Source: Naumannella cuiyingiana (GTDB taxonomy: Bacteria; Actinomycetota; Actinomycetes; Propionibacteriales; Propionibacteriaceae). Taken from it: a stretch of DNA of 64,000 nt. The notes beneath the pieces are model-generated. The model did no database searches and had not been told where the DNA came from. It saw only the letters and a program-made list of their open reading frames with translations. Positions 28,736 through 37,617 of the stretch are shown in pieces. Each line of letters begins with the position of its first letter. Within the stretch, counting starts at the first letter, position 1. Both the position numbers and the translations under genes were made by a program. The stretch covers positions 1,302,001 to 1,366,000 of the forward strand of contig NZ_JACBZS010000001.1 in assembly GCF_013408305.1 (NCBI RefSeq), given 5' to 3'.

Positions 28736-28781
28736 TGTGAGTTGGCTCGACAACCATCGCCTGGGTTATCGTCGGAGGCGA

Positions 28782-28857
28782 GTCCCCATCGTCTAGCGGC
28801 CTAGGACTCCGCCCTTTCAAGGCGGCAGCGCGGGTTCGAATCCCGTTGGGGATGCCA
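28782..28857 (+). tRNA. tRNA-Glu (anticodon TTC)
   Basis: Acceptor GTCCCCA/TGGGGAT, anticodon arm CCGCC CTTTCAA GGCGG, T-arm GCGGG TTCGAAT CCCGT; discriminator G and encoded CCA at 28855-28857. Confidence 0.96.
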
Positions 28858-28948
28858 ATCGGTCGGAACCGTCCGATCGCATTTGGTGCGCATCGGCCGC
28901 GTCCGGTAAGGTTTCCGAGGCCGGTGAGGTTGCCGGCCGAAGCAACAA

Positions 28949-29022
28949 GGCCCCGTGGCGCAGTTGGTTAGCGCGTCGCCCTGTCACGGCGAAGGTCGCG
29001 GGTTCGAGTCCCGTCGGGGTCG
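28949..29022 (+). tRNA. tRNA-Asp (anticodon GTC)
   Basis: Acceptor GGCCCCG/CGGGGTC, anticodon arm CGCC CTGTCAC GGCG, T-loop TTCGAGT; discriminator G, no encoded CCA. Confidence 0.96.
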
Positions 29023-29093
29023 CTGAGCGGTGATACACACGGTCGCAGACCGGGTATCGCCGCTTGTTGCATCCGGGCCGTGTGCCTCGATGC

Positions 29094-29170
29094 GGCCAGG
29101 TAGCTCAGTTGGTAGCAGCGTTCGCCTGAAAAGCGAAAGGTCGCCGGTTCGAACCCGGCCCTGGCCACCA
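29094..29170 (+). tRNA. tRNA-Phe (anticodon GAA) with odd D-arm
   Basis: Acceptor GGCCAGG/CCTGGCC, anticodon arm TTCGC CTGAAAA GCGAA, T-arm GCCGG TTCGAAC CCGGC, CCA encoded at 29168-29170. The D-arm 3' side reads GCAGC where related actinobacterial genes have CGAGC, leaving a C-C mismatch at the inner D-stem pair. Otherwise intact. Confidence 0.93.
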
Positions 29171-29177
29171 GAACACC

Positions 29178-29206
29178 CGGAGGCCGCGGCATCGCCGCGG
29201 CCTCCG
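29178..29206. terminator. Strong hairpin after tRNA cluster
   Basis: CGGAGGCCGCGGC and GCCGCGGCCTCCG form a perfect 13-bp stem with a 3-base loop, between the tRNA genes and the convergent symporter gene. It can end transcription from both sides, though a T-run is lacking. Confidence 0.8.
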
Positions 29207-29229
29207 TCGCATTCTCGGACCGGCTCCGC

Positions 29230-30585
29230 TCAACGAGCCGGTACGCCAGCCTCGACCTCCTCGGACGGCTCGCCCGAGCCATGATCATCCAGCATGGTCG
29301 TCTCGTCGAACGGCCGGTGCCCGGCCAGGACCGCGCTCACCTGCTCGCGGTCGACCTGCTTGGTCCAGGTGCCGATGATCAAGGTCGCCACGGCATTACC
29401 GGTGAAGTTGGTCAGGGCCCGCGCCTCGGACATGAAGCGGTCGATGCCGACGATCACCCCGACCCCGTTGATCAGATCCGGACGGTACGCCTGGAGGCCG
29501 CCCGCCAGGGTCGCCAGGCCCGCCCCGGTGACGCCGGCCGCGCCCTTGGAGGCAATGATCATGAACACCAGCAGGCCGATCTGCTCCGGCAGCGACATCG
29601 GCTTGCCCATCGCCGTGGAGATGAACAGCGAGGCCATCGTCAGGTAGATCGCCGTACCGTCGAGGTTGAAGGAGTACCCGACGGGGACCGTGATCCCGAC
29701 GACCGGCCGGGACACCCCCAGGTGTTCCATCTTGGCGATCAGCCGCGGCAGCGCCGACTCCGAGGACGAGGTGCCGACGATCAGAAGGTACTCGCGCCCG
29801 AGATAGGCCATCAGCCGGAAGATGTTCACCCCGGTGATCACCCGCAGCAACAGGCCGAGAACGACGACGATGAACAACGCACAGGTCAGGTAGAACGCGA
29901 ACATCAGGGTGGCCAGCGCGACCACGGCGCTCCAGCCGGTCGAGCCGACGACGCCGGCGATCGCCCCGAACGCGCCGATCGGGGCAACCCACAGGATCAT
30001 CGCGAGGATCCGGAAGACCAGCGCCTGGACGACCCGGATGCCGTCCAGGATCGGGGCGCCCTGCTTGCCCATCCGCTGCAGGGCGAAGCCGACCAGCAAC
30101 GCCACGAAGAGCGTCTGCAGCACCGAGTCACCGGTCAGCGCCGACAGCAGCGTGTCGGGGATGATCCCGAGCACGAAGTCCGACGCCGTCTCCGCCTCCC
30201 CCTTCGGCTCGTAGGTGGCGCCCGCGATGTTCAGGCCGGTACCCGGATGGACGAAGTTGCCCACGACCAGCCCGATGGCCAGCGCGAAGGTCGACATCAC
30301 CATGAAATAGCCGAGCGCGAGGCCGCCGACCTTGCCCACGGTGGCGGCCCGGGCGATCGAACCGATGCCGAGCACGATCGTGCAGAAGATCACCGGCGAG
30401 ATCATCATCTTGATCAGCGCGACGAAACCGGTGCCCAGCGGGGCCAGCGACTTGCCCACCCCCGGTGCCGCGAGGCCGACCACGATGCCCGCCAGCACGG
30501 CGATGATCACCGCAATGTAGAGCCAGTGCGTGCGGTCGCGCCGCCGTGCGACAGGCGCGGGAGAGGTCTGGGGCGACGTTGCCAT
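29230..30585 (-). CDS. dctA: Dicarboxylate/amino acid:cation symporter (DctA/GltP family)
   Basis: 451 residues with about eight membrane helices and two re-entrant loops: LIKMMISPVIFCTIVLGIGS, LIVGTSSSESALPRLI (first hairpin, serine-rich motif), FNLDGTAIYLTMASLFI and NFTGNAVATLIIGTW (NxxGNAVAT substrate site). It imports C4-dicarboxylates or acidic amino acids with Na+ or H+. Divergent from a CitA/DcuS-type sensor kinase, which favours C4-dicarboxylates or citrate as signal and substrate. Confidence 0.92.
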   Translation of the reverse strand: MATSPQTSPAPVARRRDRTHWLYIAVIIAVLAGIVVGLAAPGVGKSLAPLGTGFVALIKMMISPVIFCTIVLGIGSIARAATVGKVGGLALGYFMVMSTFALAIGLVVGNFVHPGTGLNIAGATYEPKGEAETASDFVLGIIPDTLLSALTGDSVLQTLFVALLVGFALQRMGKQGAPILDGIRVVQALVFRILAMILWVAPIGAFGAIAGVVGSTGWSAVVALATLMFAFYLTCALFIVVVLGLLLRVITGVNIFRLMAYLGREYLLIVGTSSSESALPRLIAKMEHLGVSRPVVGITVPVGYSFNLDGTAIYLTMASLFISTAMGKPMSLPEQIGLLVFMIIASKGAAGVTGAGLATLAGGLQAYRPDLINGVGVIVGIDRFMSEARALTNFTGNAVATLIIGTWTKQVDREQVSAVLAGHRPFDETTMLDDHGSGEPSEEVEAGVPAR

Positions 30586-30630
30586 CGGATTGCTCCTTGC
30601 TCGGATGCCACGCCACCGCGGCGCGGGTCA

Positions 30631-30662
30631 GCCGATCATGTCGGCACCGGCGCCGATCGGCG
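30631..30662. promoter_or_regulatory. Paired palindromes between dctA and the sensor kinase
   Basis: GCCGATCATGTCGGC (30631-30645) and CGCCGATCGGCG (30651-30662) share GCCGA/TCGGC half-sites. They lie in the 101-base divergent gap and may bind the adjacent response regulator. Confidence 0.4.
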
Positions 30663-30686
30663 CGCTTTCGTGCATAGAGTTCTCGG

Positions 30687-32351
30687 GTGCGACGAGCACT
30701 CGGAATCGCGAGCGCGCCATGGCGGTGGTGGCGGTCGGCGAGCATCGCCACGCGGCTGTTCGCCCAGACGACCGCCCTGCTGCTCGTCGCCGCGCTGGCT
30801 GCCTTCGCACTCCTGGCTGCCGACGCGCGGGCCGCCGCGGAGGCCAGTGCCGCCCGGACCAGCCGCGAGACGGCGGTCACGATCGCGGCCGCGCCCCAGG
30901 TGCGGCGTACCCTCGCCGGGGCGGCCGACCGCTATCCGACCGACCCCCGGCGCGCCGTGGCCGAGGCATCCGCGGCGCTCGAACCGTACGCGGTGGAGGT
31001 CGCGGCGGTCACCGATCTCGACTTCGTCACGATCATGGCCGTCGACGGCACGCGCTACACCCACCCCGACCCGTCCCGGATCGGCGCGGCGTACCTCGGC
31101 ACCATCGAGCCGGCCCAGCGGGGCGAGATCTTCACCGAGGTCTACACCGGCACGCTGGGGCCGTCGGTGCGGGCGATCGTTCCGGTACGCCACGGCGGGC
31201 GGATCGTCGGTCTGGTCGCCGCCGGGGTGACCATCGACCAGGTGACCGACACCGTGCTCGCCCGGCTGGGCCTGCTGGCCGGCGCGGTCGCGGCCGCGAT
31301 CGCGCTGGCCGGTATCGCGGCCTGGCTGATCGCCCGCCGCCTGCGTGCGCTGACCCACGGGCAGGGCCCCGAAGGTCTGGCACGGCTGTTCGCCGCCCAC
31401 GAGGCGGCGCTGCACTCCGTCGACGACGGCCTGGTGCTGATCGAGGGCGACCGGATCGCCCTGGCCAACGACCGCGCCCGCGAGCTGCTGGGAGTCGCTC
31501 CCCCGGCCGAACCGGGCTGGTCGGCCCTGCCACCCGCTGCCCGGGCGCTGGCCGCCGCCGACGGTGCCGCGGACCGGGCCTCGGCGGTGGTGGCCGGCCG
31601 CTCGCTGTTGATCGACCGCTCCCCTGCCGAGGTGAGCGGCCGGCAGGCCGTGATGCTCACCATCCGCGACCGCACCGAGCTCAGCCGGATCAGTGGCGAG
31701 TTGGACTCCCTGCGCACGATGGCGCGAGCGCTGCGGGCGCAGACCCACGAGTTCGACAATCGGCTGCACACGATCATCACCCTGATCGAGCTGGGCAAGG
31801 CCGATCAGGCGCTCGCCTTCGCGGCCGATCGCGACCTCGGTCAGCGGGTCGCCGACCGGATGCTCGCCGCGGACTCCGAGCCGGTGCTGGCGGCCCTGTT
31901 GCTCGGCAAGTCCGCCCAGGCCCACGAGCGGGGCGTGCGGTTGTTCTTCGAGACCCATCTCGCGCCGGGCGATCACCAGGTGCCGGCGCCGGACCTCGTC
32001 ACGATCCTGGGCAACCTGATCGACAACGCGATCGACGCGGCTGCGGATCACGTGCGCGATCACTCCCGCGGCACGGACGAACCGGAGGCCTGGGCCGAGG
32101 TCTATCTCGACCGCGACGAGGACGGCCAGTTGCTGATCCAGGTCTCCGACAGCGGCCCGGGCATCGAGCCGGGCGAGGAGTCGTCGATCTTCGAGAGCGG
32201 CTGGAGCAGCAAGGCAGCGGCGCACGATCGCGGCTACGGCCTCGCGCTGGTCGCCCAGACCGTCGAGCGCCTGGGGGGCAGCATCGAGATCACCCGTGGT
32301 GTCGGCGCGGTGTTCACCGTGGCGCTGCCGGGTGCCGGGGAGCAACCATGA
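30687..32351 (+). CDS. Sensor histidine kinase, CitA/DcuS family
   Basis: 554 residues, GTG start. A membrane helix at ~24-44, an extracellular PAS/CitAP sensor (~45-185, with TDLDFVTIMAVDGTRYTHPDP and IVPVRHGGRIVGLV), a second helix (~190-215), a cytosolic PAS, then a kinase core: RAQTHEFDNRLHTI (phospho-His), GNLIDNAIDAA (N box), VSDSGPGI (G1) and GYGLALVAQTV (G2). The sensor type detects citrate or C4-dicarboxylates. Overlaps the regulator gene by 4 bases; divergent from dctA. Confidence 0.92.
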   Translation: MRRALGIASAPWRWWRSASIATRLFAQTTALLLVAALAAFALLAADARAAAEASAARTSRETAVTIAAAPQVRRTLAGAADRYPTDPRRAVAEASAALEPYAVEVAAVTDLDFVTIMAVDGTRYTHPDPSRIGAAYLGTIEPAQRGEIFTEVYTGTLGPSVRAIVPVRHGGRIVGLVAAGVTIDQVTDTVLARLGLLAGAVAAAIALAGIAAWLIARRLRALTHGQGPEGLARLFAAHEAALHSVDDGLVLIEGDRIALANDRARELLGVAPPAEPGWSALPPAARALAAADGAADRASAVVAGRSLLIDRSPAEVSGRQAVMLTIRDRTELSRISGELDSLRTMARALRAQTHEFDNRLHTIITLIELGKADQALAFAADRDLGQRVADRMLAADSEPVLAALLLGKSAQAHERGVRLFFETHLAPGDHQVPAPDLVTILGNLIDNAIDAAADHVRDHSRGTDEPEAWAEVYLDRDEDGQLLIQVSDSGPGIEPGEESSIFESGWSSKAAAHDRGYGLALVAQTVERLGGSIEITRGVGAVFTVALPGAGEQP

Positions 32352-33031
32352 TCCGCGTACTGATCGTCGAGGACGACCGGCGTACCGCGCAGGCCCACGG
32401 GGCCTACACCGATCGGGTCGAGGGATTCGAGGTCGCCGGGATCGTGCACAGTGCCGCCGATGCGGTGCGGGCGATCCGCGCGAACCGTGGATCCGACGAG
32501 ATCCACCTGCTGCTGCTCGACATGAACCTGCCCGACCGGCACGGCCTGGAGTTGTGCCGCGACCTGCGGGCCGCGGGGCTGGGCATCGACGTGATCGCGG
32601 TGACCGCGGTACGCGAGCTGGAGACGGTCCGGGGCGCGGTGTCGGCGGGCATCGTGCAATATCTGATCAAGCCGTTCACCTTCGCCGCGTTCGCCGACAA
32701 GCTGCGCCGCTATGCCGCCTATCGCGACCGGCTGGGCACGGCGGACGCGCTCACCCAGGCCGATGTCGACGAGGCCATCGCCGCGCTCCGGACCTCCAAT
32801 GCACCCGGGCTGGCCAAGGGTCTGTCGGCGACCACGCTGAGCGCGGTCTCCGCGCTGCTCGGGCCCGAGGCCCGGTCGGCGAGCGAGGTGGCCGCCCAGC
32901 TCGGCCTGTCGCGGGTCACGGCGCGTCGCTACCTGGAGCACCTGGCCGAGTCGGGCGAGGCGACCCGGGCGCCGCGCTACGGCACGCGCGGGCGCCCCGA
33001 GCACCAGTACCGCCGCGCCCGCCCGACCTAG
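32348..33031 (+). CDS. Response regulator, CitB/DcuR family
   Basis: 227 residues. Receiver domain with VEDDRR acidic pair, phospho-Asp in LLLLDMNLPD, and LIKPFTF with the conserved Lys; then a C-terminal winged helix with ASEVAAQLGLSRVTARRYLEHL typical of the family. Coupled to the kinase by ATGA overlap. Likely targets are dctA and itself. Its stop codon begins the 16-bp tandem array downstream. Confidence 0.92.
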   Translation: MIRVLIVEDDRRTAQAHGAYTDRVEGFEVAGIVHSAADAVRAIRANRGSDEIHLLLLDMNLPDRHGLELCRDLRAAGLGIDVIAVTAVRELETVRGAVSAGIVQYLIKPFTFAAFADKLRRYAAYRDRLGTADALTQADVDEAIAALRTSNAPGLAKGLSATTLSAVSALLGPEARSASEVAAQLGLSRVTARRYLEHLAESGEATRAPRYGTRGRPEHQYRRARPT

Positions 33032-33125
33032 AGCCGGATCGACCCAGAGCCGGATCGACCCAGAGCCGGATCGACCCAGAGCCGGATCGACCCAGAGCCG
33101 GATCGACCTAGAGTCGGGTCGATGC
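33030..33125 (+). repeat. 16-bp tandem array (five exact or near-exact copies plus a diverged sixth)
   Basis: AGAGCCGGATCGACCC repeats without gaps at 33030, 33046, 33062, 33078 and 33094 (last base T in the fifth), then AGAGTCGGGTCGATGC at 33110. The array starts at the regulator stop codon and its last unit supplies the ATG of the next gene. No spacers, so not CRISPR. Confidence 0.95.
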
Positions 33126-33868
33126 AGCACTTCACCAAACGGGGCACGCCGCGTGCCCTCGCCTACGAGGCCGCCGGGCTGGCCTGGCTCGGCGCCGCCG
33201 GGGCCGCGCCGGTAGTGCGGCTCGTCGAGCAGCGCGGCGACACGCTGACCACCGCGCGCCTGGCCCCGGTACGCCCGAGCGCCGCCGCCGCCGAGGACTT
33301 CGGCCGGGCGCTCGCCGTCACCCACGACGCCGGCGCGCCGGCCTTCGGCTGCCCACCGGACGGCTGGGCCGGTGACGGCTTCGTCGGCGCGGCCCCGCTC
33401 AGCCTGGCCTCGGACGAGCGCTGGGGCCGGATGTATGCCGAGCAGCGGGTGCTGCCCTATGCCCGGCAGGCCCGCGACGCCGGGGCGCTCGCGGCCGGCG
33501 AGCTCGCGATCATCGAGGCGGTGGCGCAGCGGTTGGCCGCGGGCGATCTCGACGACGAGGCGCCACCGGCGCGCCTGCACGGGGACCTGTGGTCGGGCAA
33601 TGTGATCAGCACCGACGCGGGCATGATCATGATCGACCCGGCCGCCCAGGGCGGACACCGGCTGCTGGATCTGGCGATGTTGGACCTGTTCGGCTTCTCC
33701 CACCTCGACCGGGTGTTCGCCGCCTATGCCGAGGCCTCGGCATACCTGCCCGACAACTGGCGACAACTGATCGGGCTGCACCAGGTGCACCATCTGCTGG
33801 TGCACGCGGTGCTGTTCGGGGGCGGCTACGGGGCCAGCGCGGCGCGCGCCGCACGCCCCTACCGGTGA
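33122..33868 (+). CDS. Fructosamine kinase family protein
   Basis: 248 residues. Phosphotransferase fold: FTKRGTPRALAYEAAGLAWL, then LHGDLWSGNVI with the catalytic Asp and IDPAAQGGHRLLDLAML with the metal-binding Asp. FLG/WGRMYAEQRVLPYARQA is typical of bacterial fructosamine-3-kinase relatives, which repair or use glycated amines. Shorter by ~40 residues than many members because the N-terminal lobe is trimmed. The ATG falls inside the last 16-bp repeat unit, and no good ribosome site is present, so copy number of the repeat could alter its expression. Confidence 0.85.
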   Translation: MQHFTKRGTPRALAYEAAGLAWLGAAGAAPVVRLVEQRGDTLTTARLAPVRPSAAAAEDFGRALAVTHDAGAPAFGCPPDGWAGDGFVGAAPLSLASDERWGRMYAEQRVLPYARQARDAGALAAGELAIIEAVAQRLAAGDLDDEAPPARLHGDLWSGNVISTDAGMIMIDPAAQGGHRLLDLAMLDLFGFSHLDRVFAAYAEASAYLPDNWRQLIGLHQVHHLLVHAVLFGGGYGASAARAARPYR

Positions 33869-33872
33869 GGGC

Positions 33873-35234
33873 TCAGCGCTGCGGCTGGCCGCGCCGGTGA
33901 CGACGCTCCTCGGCGGCGGCCAGCTCGGCCTGCCGCTCGCGCTCCTCCCGCTGCGCGACGATGGCCTCCTCCGACGGCGGGTCCTTGACATCGCCGACGA
34001 TGGCGGTGCTCGAACGCGGCCAGAACAGATAGCGGGCGCCCAGGTTGATCATGGACTGCAGCCGGTTCCGGTTGCCGAGCAGGAAGAACAGGTGCACCCC
34101 GACCCAGAGCAGCCAGGCCGGCAGCCCCTTGATCTTCATCCCGTTGGGGAACTGGGCCACGGCCGAGGCGCGGCCGATGGTCGCCATCTCGCCCTTGTTC
34201 CGGTAGTGGAAGGTCGCCGGCTGCTCGCCCCGCACGATGCGCTGGAGCTGGCCGCCGAGGAAGGCGCCCATCTGCATGGCCGGTTGGGCGAGCTGCGGAA
34301 GCGGGTCGTTGTTGATCACCGCGCAGTCGCCAATGGCGAAGATCCGGTCCTCACCCTCGACCAGCAGCGTCGGCTCGACCATGATGCGGCTGCCCTTGCC
34401 CATCGGCAGGCCCCAGGCGGCGACCGTGTCGTAGCCCGCGATGCCGGCGGCCCAGATCACCAGATCGGCCGGCAGCTCGGTGCCGTCCTTGAGGTCGACA
34501 TGGTCGGCGTGCACCTCGCTGATCGCGGTGTTCAGCCGGACGTCCACCCCACGGTCCTGCAACTGCTTCAGCGTGTACTTCTGCAGCGACTCGTCGAACG
34601 GCGTCAGCAGTTGCGGCGCCATCTCGACGAGGATCACGTTGACCTGTTCGATGCTCAGCTCGGGATAGATCACCGGGATGCTGGCCCGCATCTCGGCCAG
34701 GGTGCCGGCCATCTCGACGCCGGTGGCCCCGCCCCCGACGACGATGATGTTGAAGCTCTGCCGGCCGCCGCTGTCGGCCAGATCCTCCATGCCGCCGAAG
34801 ATCATGTCGCGGACCTCGATGGCCGAGGTGCGGGTGTACATGGAGCGGCTGTACTGCGCGGCCCCGGGAATGCCGAAGTGGTTGGTGGTGACACCGGTGG
34901 CGATCACCAGGTAGTCGTAGTCGATCGGCGGGCCGTCGTCGACGTGGACGCGGCGGGCCGCCTTGTCGATCCCGGTGACCTGCGCCCGGCGTACCGCCGG
35001 ATGACCCTTCTGGCGCGCGGCGAACAGCCGCAGCGAATAGGTGATGTCGCCCGGGTTCAGGCCGCCGGTGGCGAGTTGGTAGAGCAGCGGCAGGAATGTC
35101 GTGTAGGGATGCCGGTCGATGATCGTGACGTGGAACCCCGACTTCGCCAGCTCGTGTGCCGCCGAGACACCACCGAATCCACCACCGACGATGACGACCT
35201 TGGGTGCGTCATGCGTTGTCTTCGCGGGTTTCAC
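33873..35234 (-). CDS. ndh: Type II NADH dehydrogenase (NDH-2)
   Basis: About 453 residues. Two Rossmann folds: KVVIVGGGFGGVSAAHEL for FAD at the N-terminus and NIIVVGGGATGVEMAGTLAE for NADH; DLVIWAAGIAG, RIFAIGDCAVI, and AQPAMQMGAFLGGQL for quinone. A hydrophobic C-terminal segment (LPAWLLWVGVHLFFLLG) ties it to the membrane. It passes electrons from NADH to quinone without pumping protons. The start is uncertain: a GTG at 35234 has GGAGG almost touching it; another in-frame GTG is at 35255. Confidence 0.9.
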   Translation of the reverse strand: MKPAKTTHDAPKVVIVGGGFGGVSAAHELAKSGFHVTIIDRHPYTTFLPLLYQLATGGLNPGDITYSLRLFAARQKGHPAVRRAQVTGIDKAARRVHVDDGPPIDYDYLVIATGVTTNHFGIPGAAQYSRSMYTRTSAIEVRDMIFGGMEDLADSGGRQSFNIIVVGGGATGVEMAGTLAEMRASIPVIYPELSIEQVNVILVEMAPQLLTPFDESLQKYTLKQLQDRGVDVRLNTAISEVHADHVDLKDGTELPADLVIWAAGIAGYDTVAAWGLPMGKGSRIMVEPTLLVEGEDRIFAIGDCAVINNDPLPQLAQPAMQMGAFLGGQLQRIVRGEQPATFHYRNKGEMATIGRASAVAQFPNGMKIKGLPAWLLWVGVHLFFLLGNRNRLQSMINLGARYLFWPRSSTAIVGDVKDPPSEEAIVAQREERERQAELAAAEERRHRRGQPQR

Positions 35235-35340
35235 ACCTCCAGTCTTGCCATTCACCGGTCCGGGGGGAAGACCTCGGAGCGAATTAGTGAAAAGAAGCAC
35301 AAACTCGGCCTCGGGCGTACCGACGTTCGCCCGACGGGTT

Positions 35341-35353
35341 CGACCAAAGGTCG
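35341..35353. promoter_or_regulatory. Small palindrome before the carboxypeptidase gene
   Basis: CGACCAAAGGTCG, a perfect 5-bp-arm palindrome with 3-base centre, 35 bases before the ATG, in the divergent gap with ndh. Possible operator; no further support. Confidence 0.3.
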
Positions 35354-35387
35354 GACAAATCCGGCGGCACGGCCTAGGTTGTGACCC

Positions 35388-37517
35388 ATGACACATCGCC
35401 GTCGCTGGTGCGCGGGCATCGCGCTCGCGCTCGCCTCTGCCCTGACCATCACCCTCGCCCCCCAACCCGCCTCCGCCGAGGACCCGCCGGTCGAACAGCT
35501 CGTCCGGATCCGGGTCGACTCGACAGACCTGCTCCGCGAGCTCGAACAGGGCGGGCTCGACATCACCCACGACGTCGGGCAGGGGCCCGGCGCGACGTTC
35601 GAGGCGACCGTGGTCACCGACCCCGCCGGCCTGGAGCGACTGAGGACCGAGGACGGCGTGGAGGTGCTCGGAACGCTCGACGGTCCGACCAGGGAGGAGG
35701 CCCGCGCCCAGCTCAAGGGGAATGCCGAGCCGCTGACCGGACGGCAGAAGGACGCGCTCAAGCCCGCGCCGTCACGCGCGAACAAGCCCGGCCGCGGCCG
35801 GCCGCCAGTGGTCTCGCCGGACGGCACGCTGACGGTGCTGCGCGCCGACACCTGGACGACCGGCGGGCAGCGGATGGTCTCGTTGGAGGTACGCAGCGAG
35901 GCCGGCCGGGACGATCGGCTCAGCGTGACCGCCGACACCGGCCAGTCGCTGACGATGAGCGCATTCGTCGACCAGGGCACATACCTCTACCACCGGCAGT
36001 CCCAGCCCGTGCCGCTGACCGGTGACGCCGGTTCGGTGACGGTACGCTCCGGCGCCGACGGGAGCGAGGTCACCGCGCCGCTGGACTCCTGGCTGTCGAG
36101 CGGAGTGACCGACTTTCCCGACGGGTTCCGGTGGGGGTTCACCGACGACGGCTATGTCGACTCCGAGCAGACCGACGCGCTGATCGAGAAGCTGGCCGCC
36201 GACAATCCCGATGTCGCCGAGGTGGTCGAGTTGCCCAACGAGACCGTCGGCTACGGAGCGCCCGGCGGCGCCCTGGCCGCGCCGGCGAGCTACCCGCGCG
36301 AGGGCAAGACCGTGAAGGCGCTGCGGATCGGCCGGGTGCGTGACGGGTCGAAGACGGGTGTCCTGCTCTATGCCCAGGAACACGCGCGCGAGTGGGTGAC
36401 CTCGCTGGTCGCGCTGGAGACCGCGCAGCGGCTGCTGGCCAACGACGGCACCGACCCGCTGACCACCTCGATGATCGACGACCTGGACATCTTCATCGTG
36501 CCGCAGGTGAATCCGGACGGCGTGGCCTACGCCCTCTACGACGACCTCTACCAGCGGTCCAACCGGAATCCGGCGTACTGCCCCGGCGCGGGCACCAACC
36601 TCGGCGTCGACCTGAACCGGAACTTCCGGGTCGGCTCGGTGCACGAGGGCTTCGTCGGCGCCTCGGCACGCTGCCCGTCGTCGACCTATGCCGGGCCGGA
36701 GCCGCTGTCGGAATCGGAGTCGAAGAACACGGCCTGGCTCGTCGAGCAGCACCCCAACATCAAGTTCGCGATGAACACGCACTCCTTCGGCGGCTACTTC
36801 ATGTGGTCGCCGGGCGCCTACGACGCGCAGCGCAATCCGCTGCCGCGACCGAGCCTGGCCACCGAGCAGTACTTCTTCGCGTCCTCGGAGACGATTCTGA
36901 GCCGGGTGCGGGAGTACCGCGACACGGTCGTGTGGCCCGGGCGTACCGGTCCGATCAGCGATGTGCTGTACTCGGCGGCCGGCAACTCCGGCGACGATCT
37001 GTTCTACGGCGGCGATGCCGAGGACAACACGCCGCACGTCTATGCGTGGAACTTCGAGGTCGGCCTGCCGCGATGGGATGCGGCATCGCAGCGCTGGGTG
37101 GACACCGGCGCCTTCTGGCCGGAGTTCGCCGACGAGGGCTTCGGCCAGGCGATGGAGTTCGCCAACGGGTGGTACGGGATCCTCGAGGTCGCGCAGGCGT
37201 ACGCCAACGACACCACCGACCCGACCTCGAAGGCGAATGTCGATGGACGCGGCAGCTACTCCGGGCCCGTGGACGTGCTCTGGGAGACCAGCGAGCCCGC
37301 GACGATCTACTACACGACGGACGGATCGCGCCCGACCTGGGACTCCCCGACCGTGCAGCAGGACGGGATCCGCGGCGGCGCCCTGCCGATCCGGCTGACC
37401 AAGGATCGCACCGTGCTGCAGTGGTTCGCCGTCGATCAGAAGGGCAATGTCGAGGGCAACTACGACCCCGATCGCGGCCGCGGCGCCCCGCAGCGCGAGG
37501 TGATCAAGATTCGGTGA
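35388..37517 (+). CDS. Secreted M14 zinc carboxypeptidase
   Basis: 709 residues. Signal peptide (CAGIALALASALTITLAPQPASA), a propeptide-like region, then the M14 domain: AQEHAREWVTSLV (zinc HxxE), NPDGVAY, LDLNRN-type VDLNRNFRVG, MNTHSFGGYFMW (zinc His), and YAWNFEVG (catalytic Glu). A C-terminal beta domain (ATIYYTTDGSRPT) resembles chitobiase C-terminal folds. It removes C-terminal residues from peptides outside the cell. Similar in layout to Streptomyces/Thermoactinomyces carboxypeptidase T types but longer. Confidence 0.92.
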   Translation: MTHRRRWCAGIALALASALTITLAPQPASAEDPPVEQLVRIRVDSTDLLRELEQGGLDITHDVGQGPGATFEATVVTDPAGLERLRTEDGVEVLGTLDGPTREEARAQLKGNAEPLTGRQKDALKPAPSRANKPGRGRPPVVSPDGTLTVLRADTWTTGGQRMVSLEVRSEAGRDDRLSVTADTGQSLTMSAFVDQGTYLYHRQSQPVPLTGDAGSVTVRSGADGSEVTAPLDSWLSSGVTDFPDGFRWGFTDDGYVDSEQTDALIEKLAADNPDVAEVVELPNETVGYGAPGGALAAPASYPREGKTVKALRIGRVRDGSKTGVLLYAQEHAREWVTSLVALETAQRLLANDGTDPLTTSMIDDLDIFIVPQVNPDGVAYALYDDLYQRSNRNPAYCPGAGTNLGVDLNRNFRVGSVHEGFVGASARCPSSTYAGPEPLSESESKNTAWLVEQHPNIKFAMNTHSFGGYFMWSPGAYDAQRNPLPRPSLATEQYFFASSETILSRVREYRDTVVWPGRTGPISDVLYSAAGNSGDDLFYGGDAEDNTPHVYAWNFEVGLPRWDAASQRWVDTGAFWPEFADEGFGQAMEFANGWYGILEVAQAYANDTTDPTSKANVDGRGSYSGPVDVLWETSEPATIYYTTDGSRPTWDSPTVQQDGIRGGALPIRLTKDRTVLQWFAVDQKGNVEGNYDPDRGRGAPQREVIKIR

Positions 37518-37576
37518 TTGTTGGGCCAAGTGGTTGACGCCCCCCGCGAACTGGCGAAGACTGACGCCCAAGCGCG

Positions 37577-37598
37577 AAAGGTCTGACTCCAGACCTTT
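37577..37598. promoter_or_regulatory. Operator-like 9-bp inverted repeat before the permease
   Basis: AAAGGTCTG, 4-base spacer ACTC, CAGACCTTT: perfect arms, 19 bases before the start codon's ribosome site. TTGACG at 37534-37539 could be the -35. The form suits a GntR/FadR-type dimer. Confidence 0.6.
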
Positions 37599-37617
37599 AT
37601 CCGGGGTGGAGGTCACC

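Noticed and set aside
33030-33125. CRISPR-like array
   Set aside because: The 16-bp units abut each other with no spacers and no cas genes are present.
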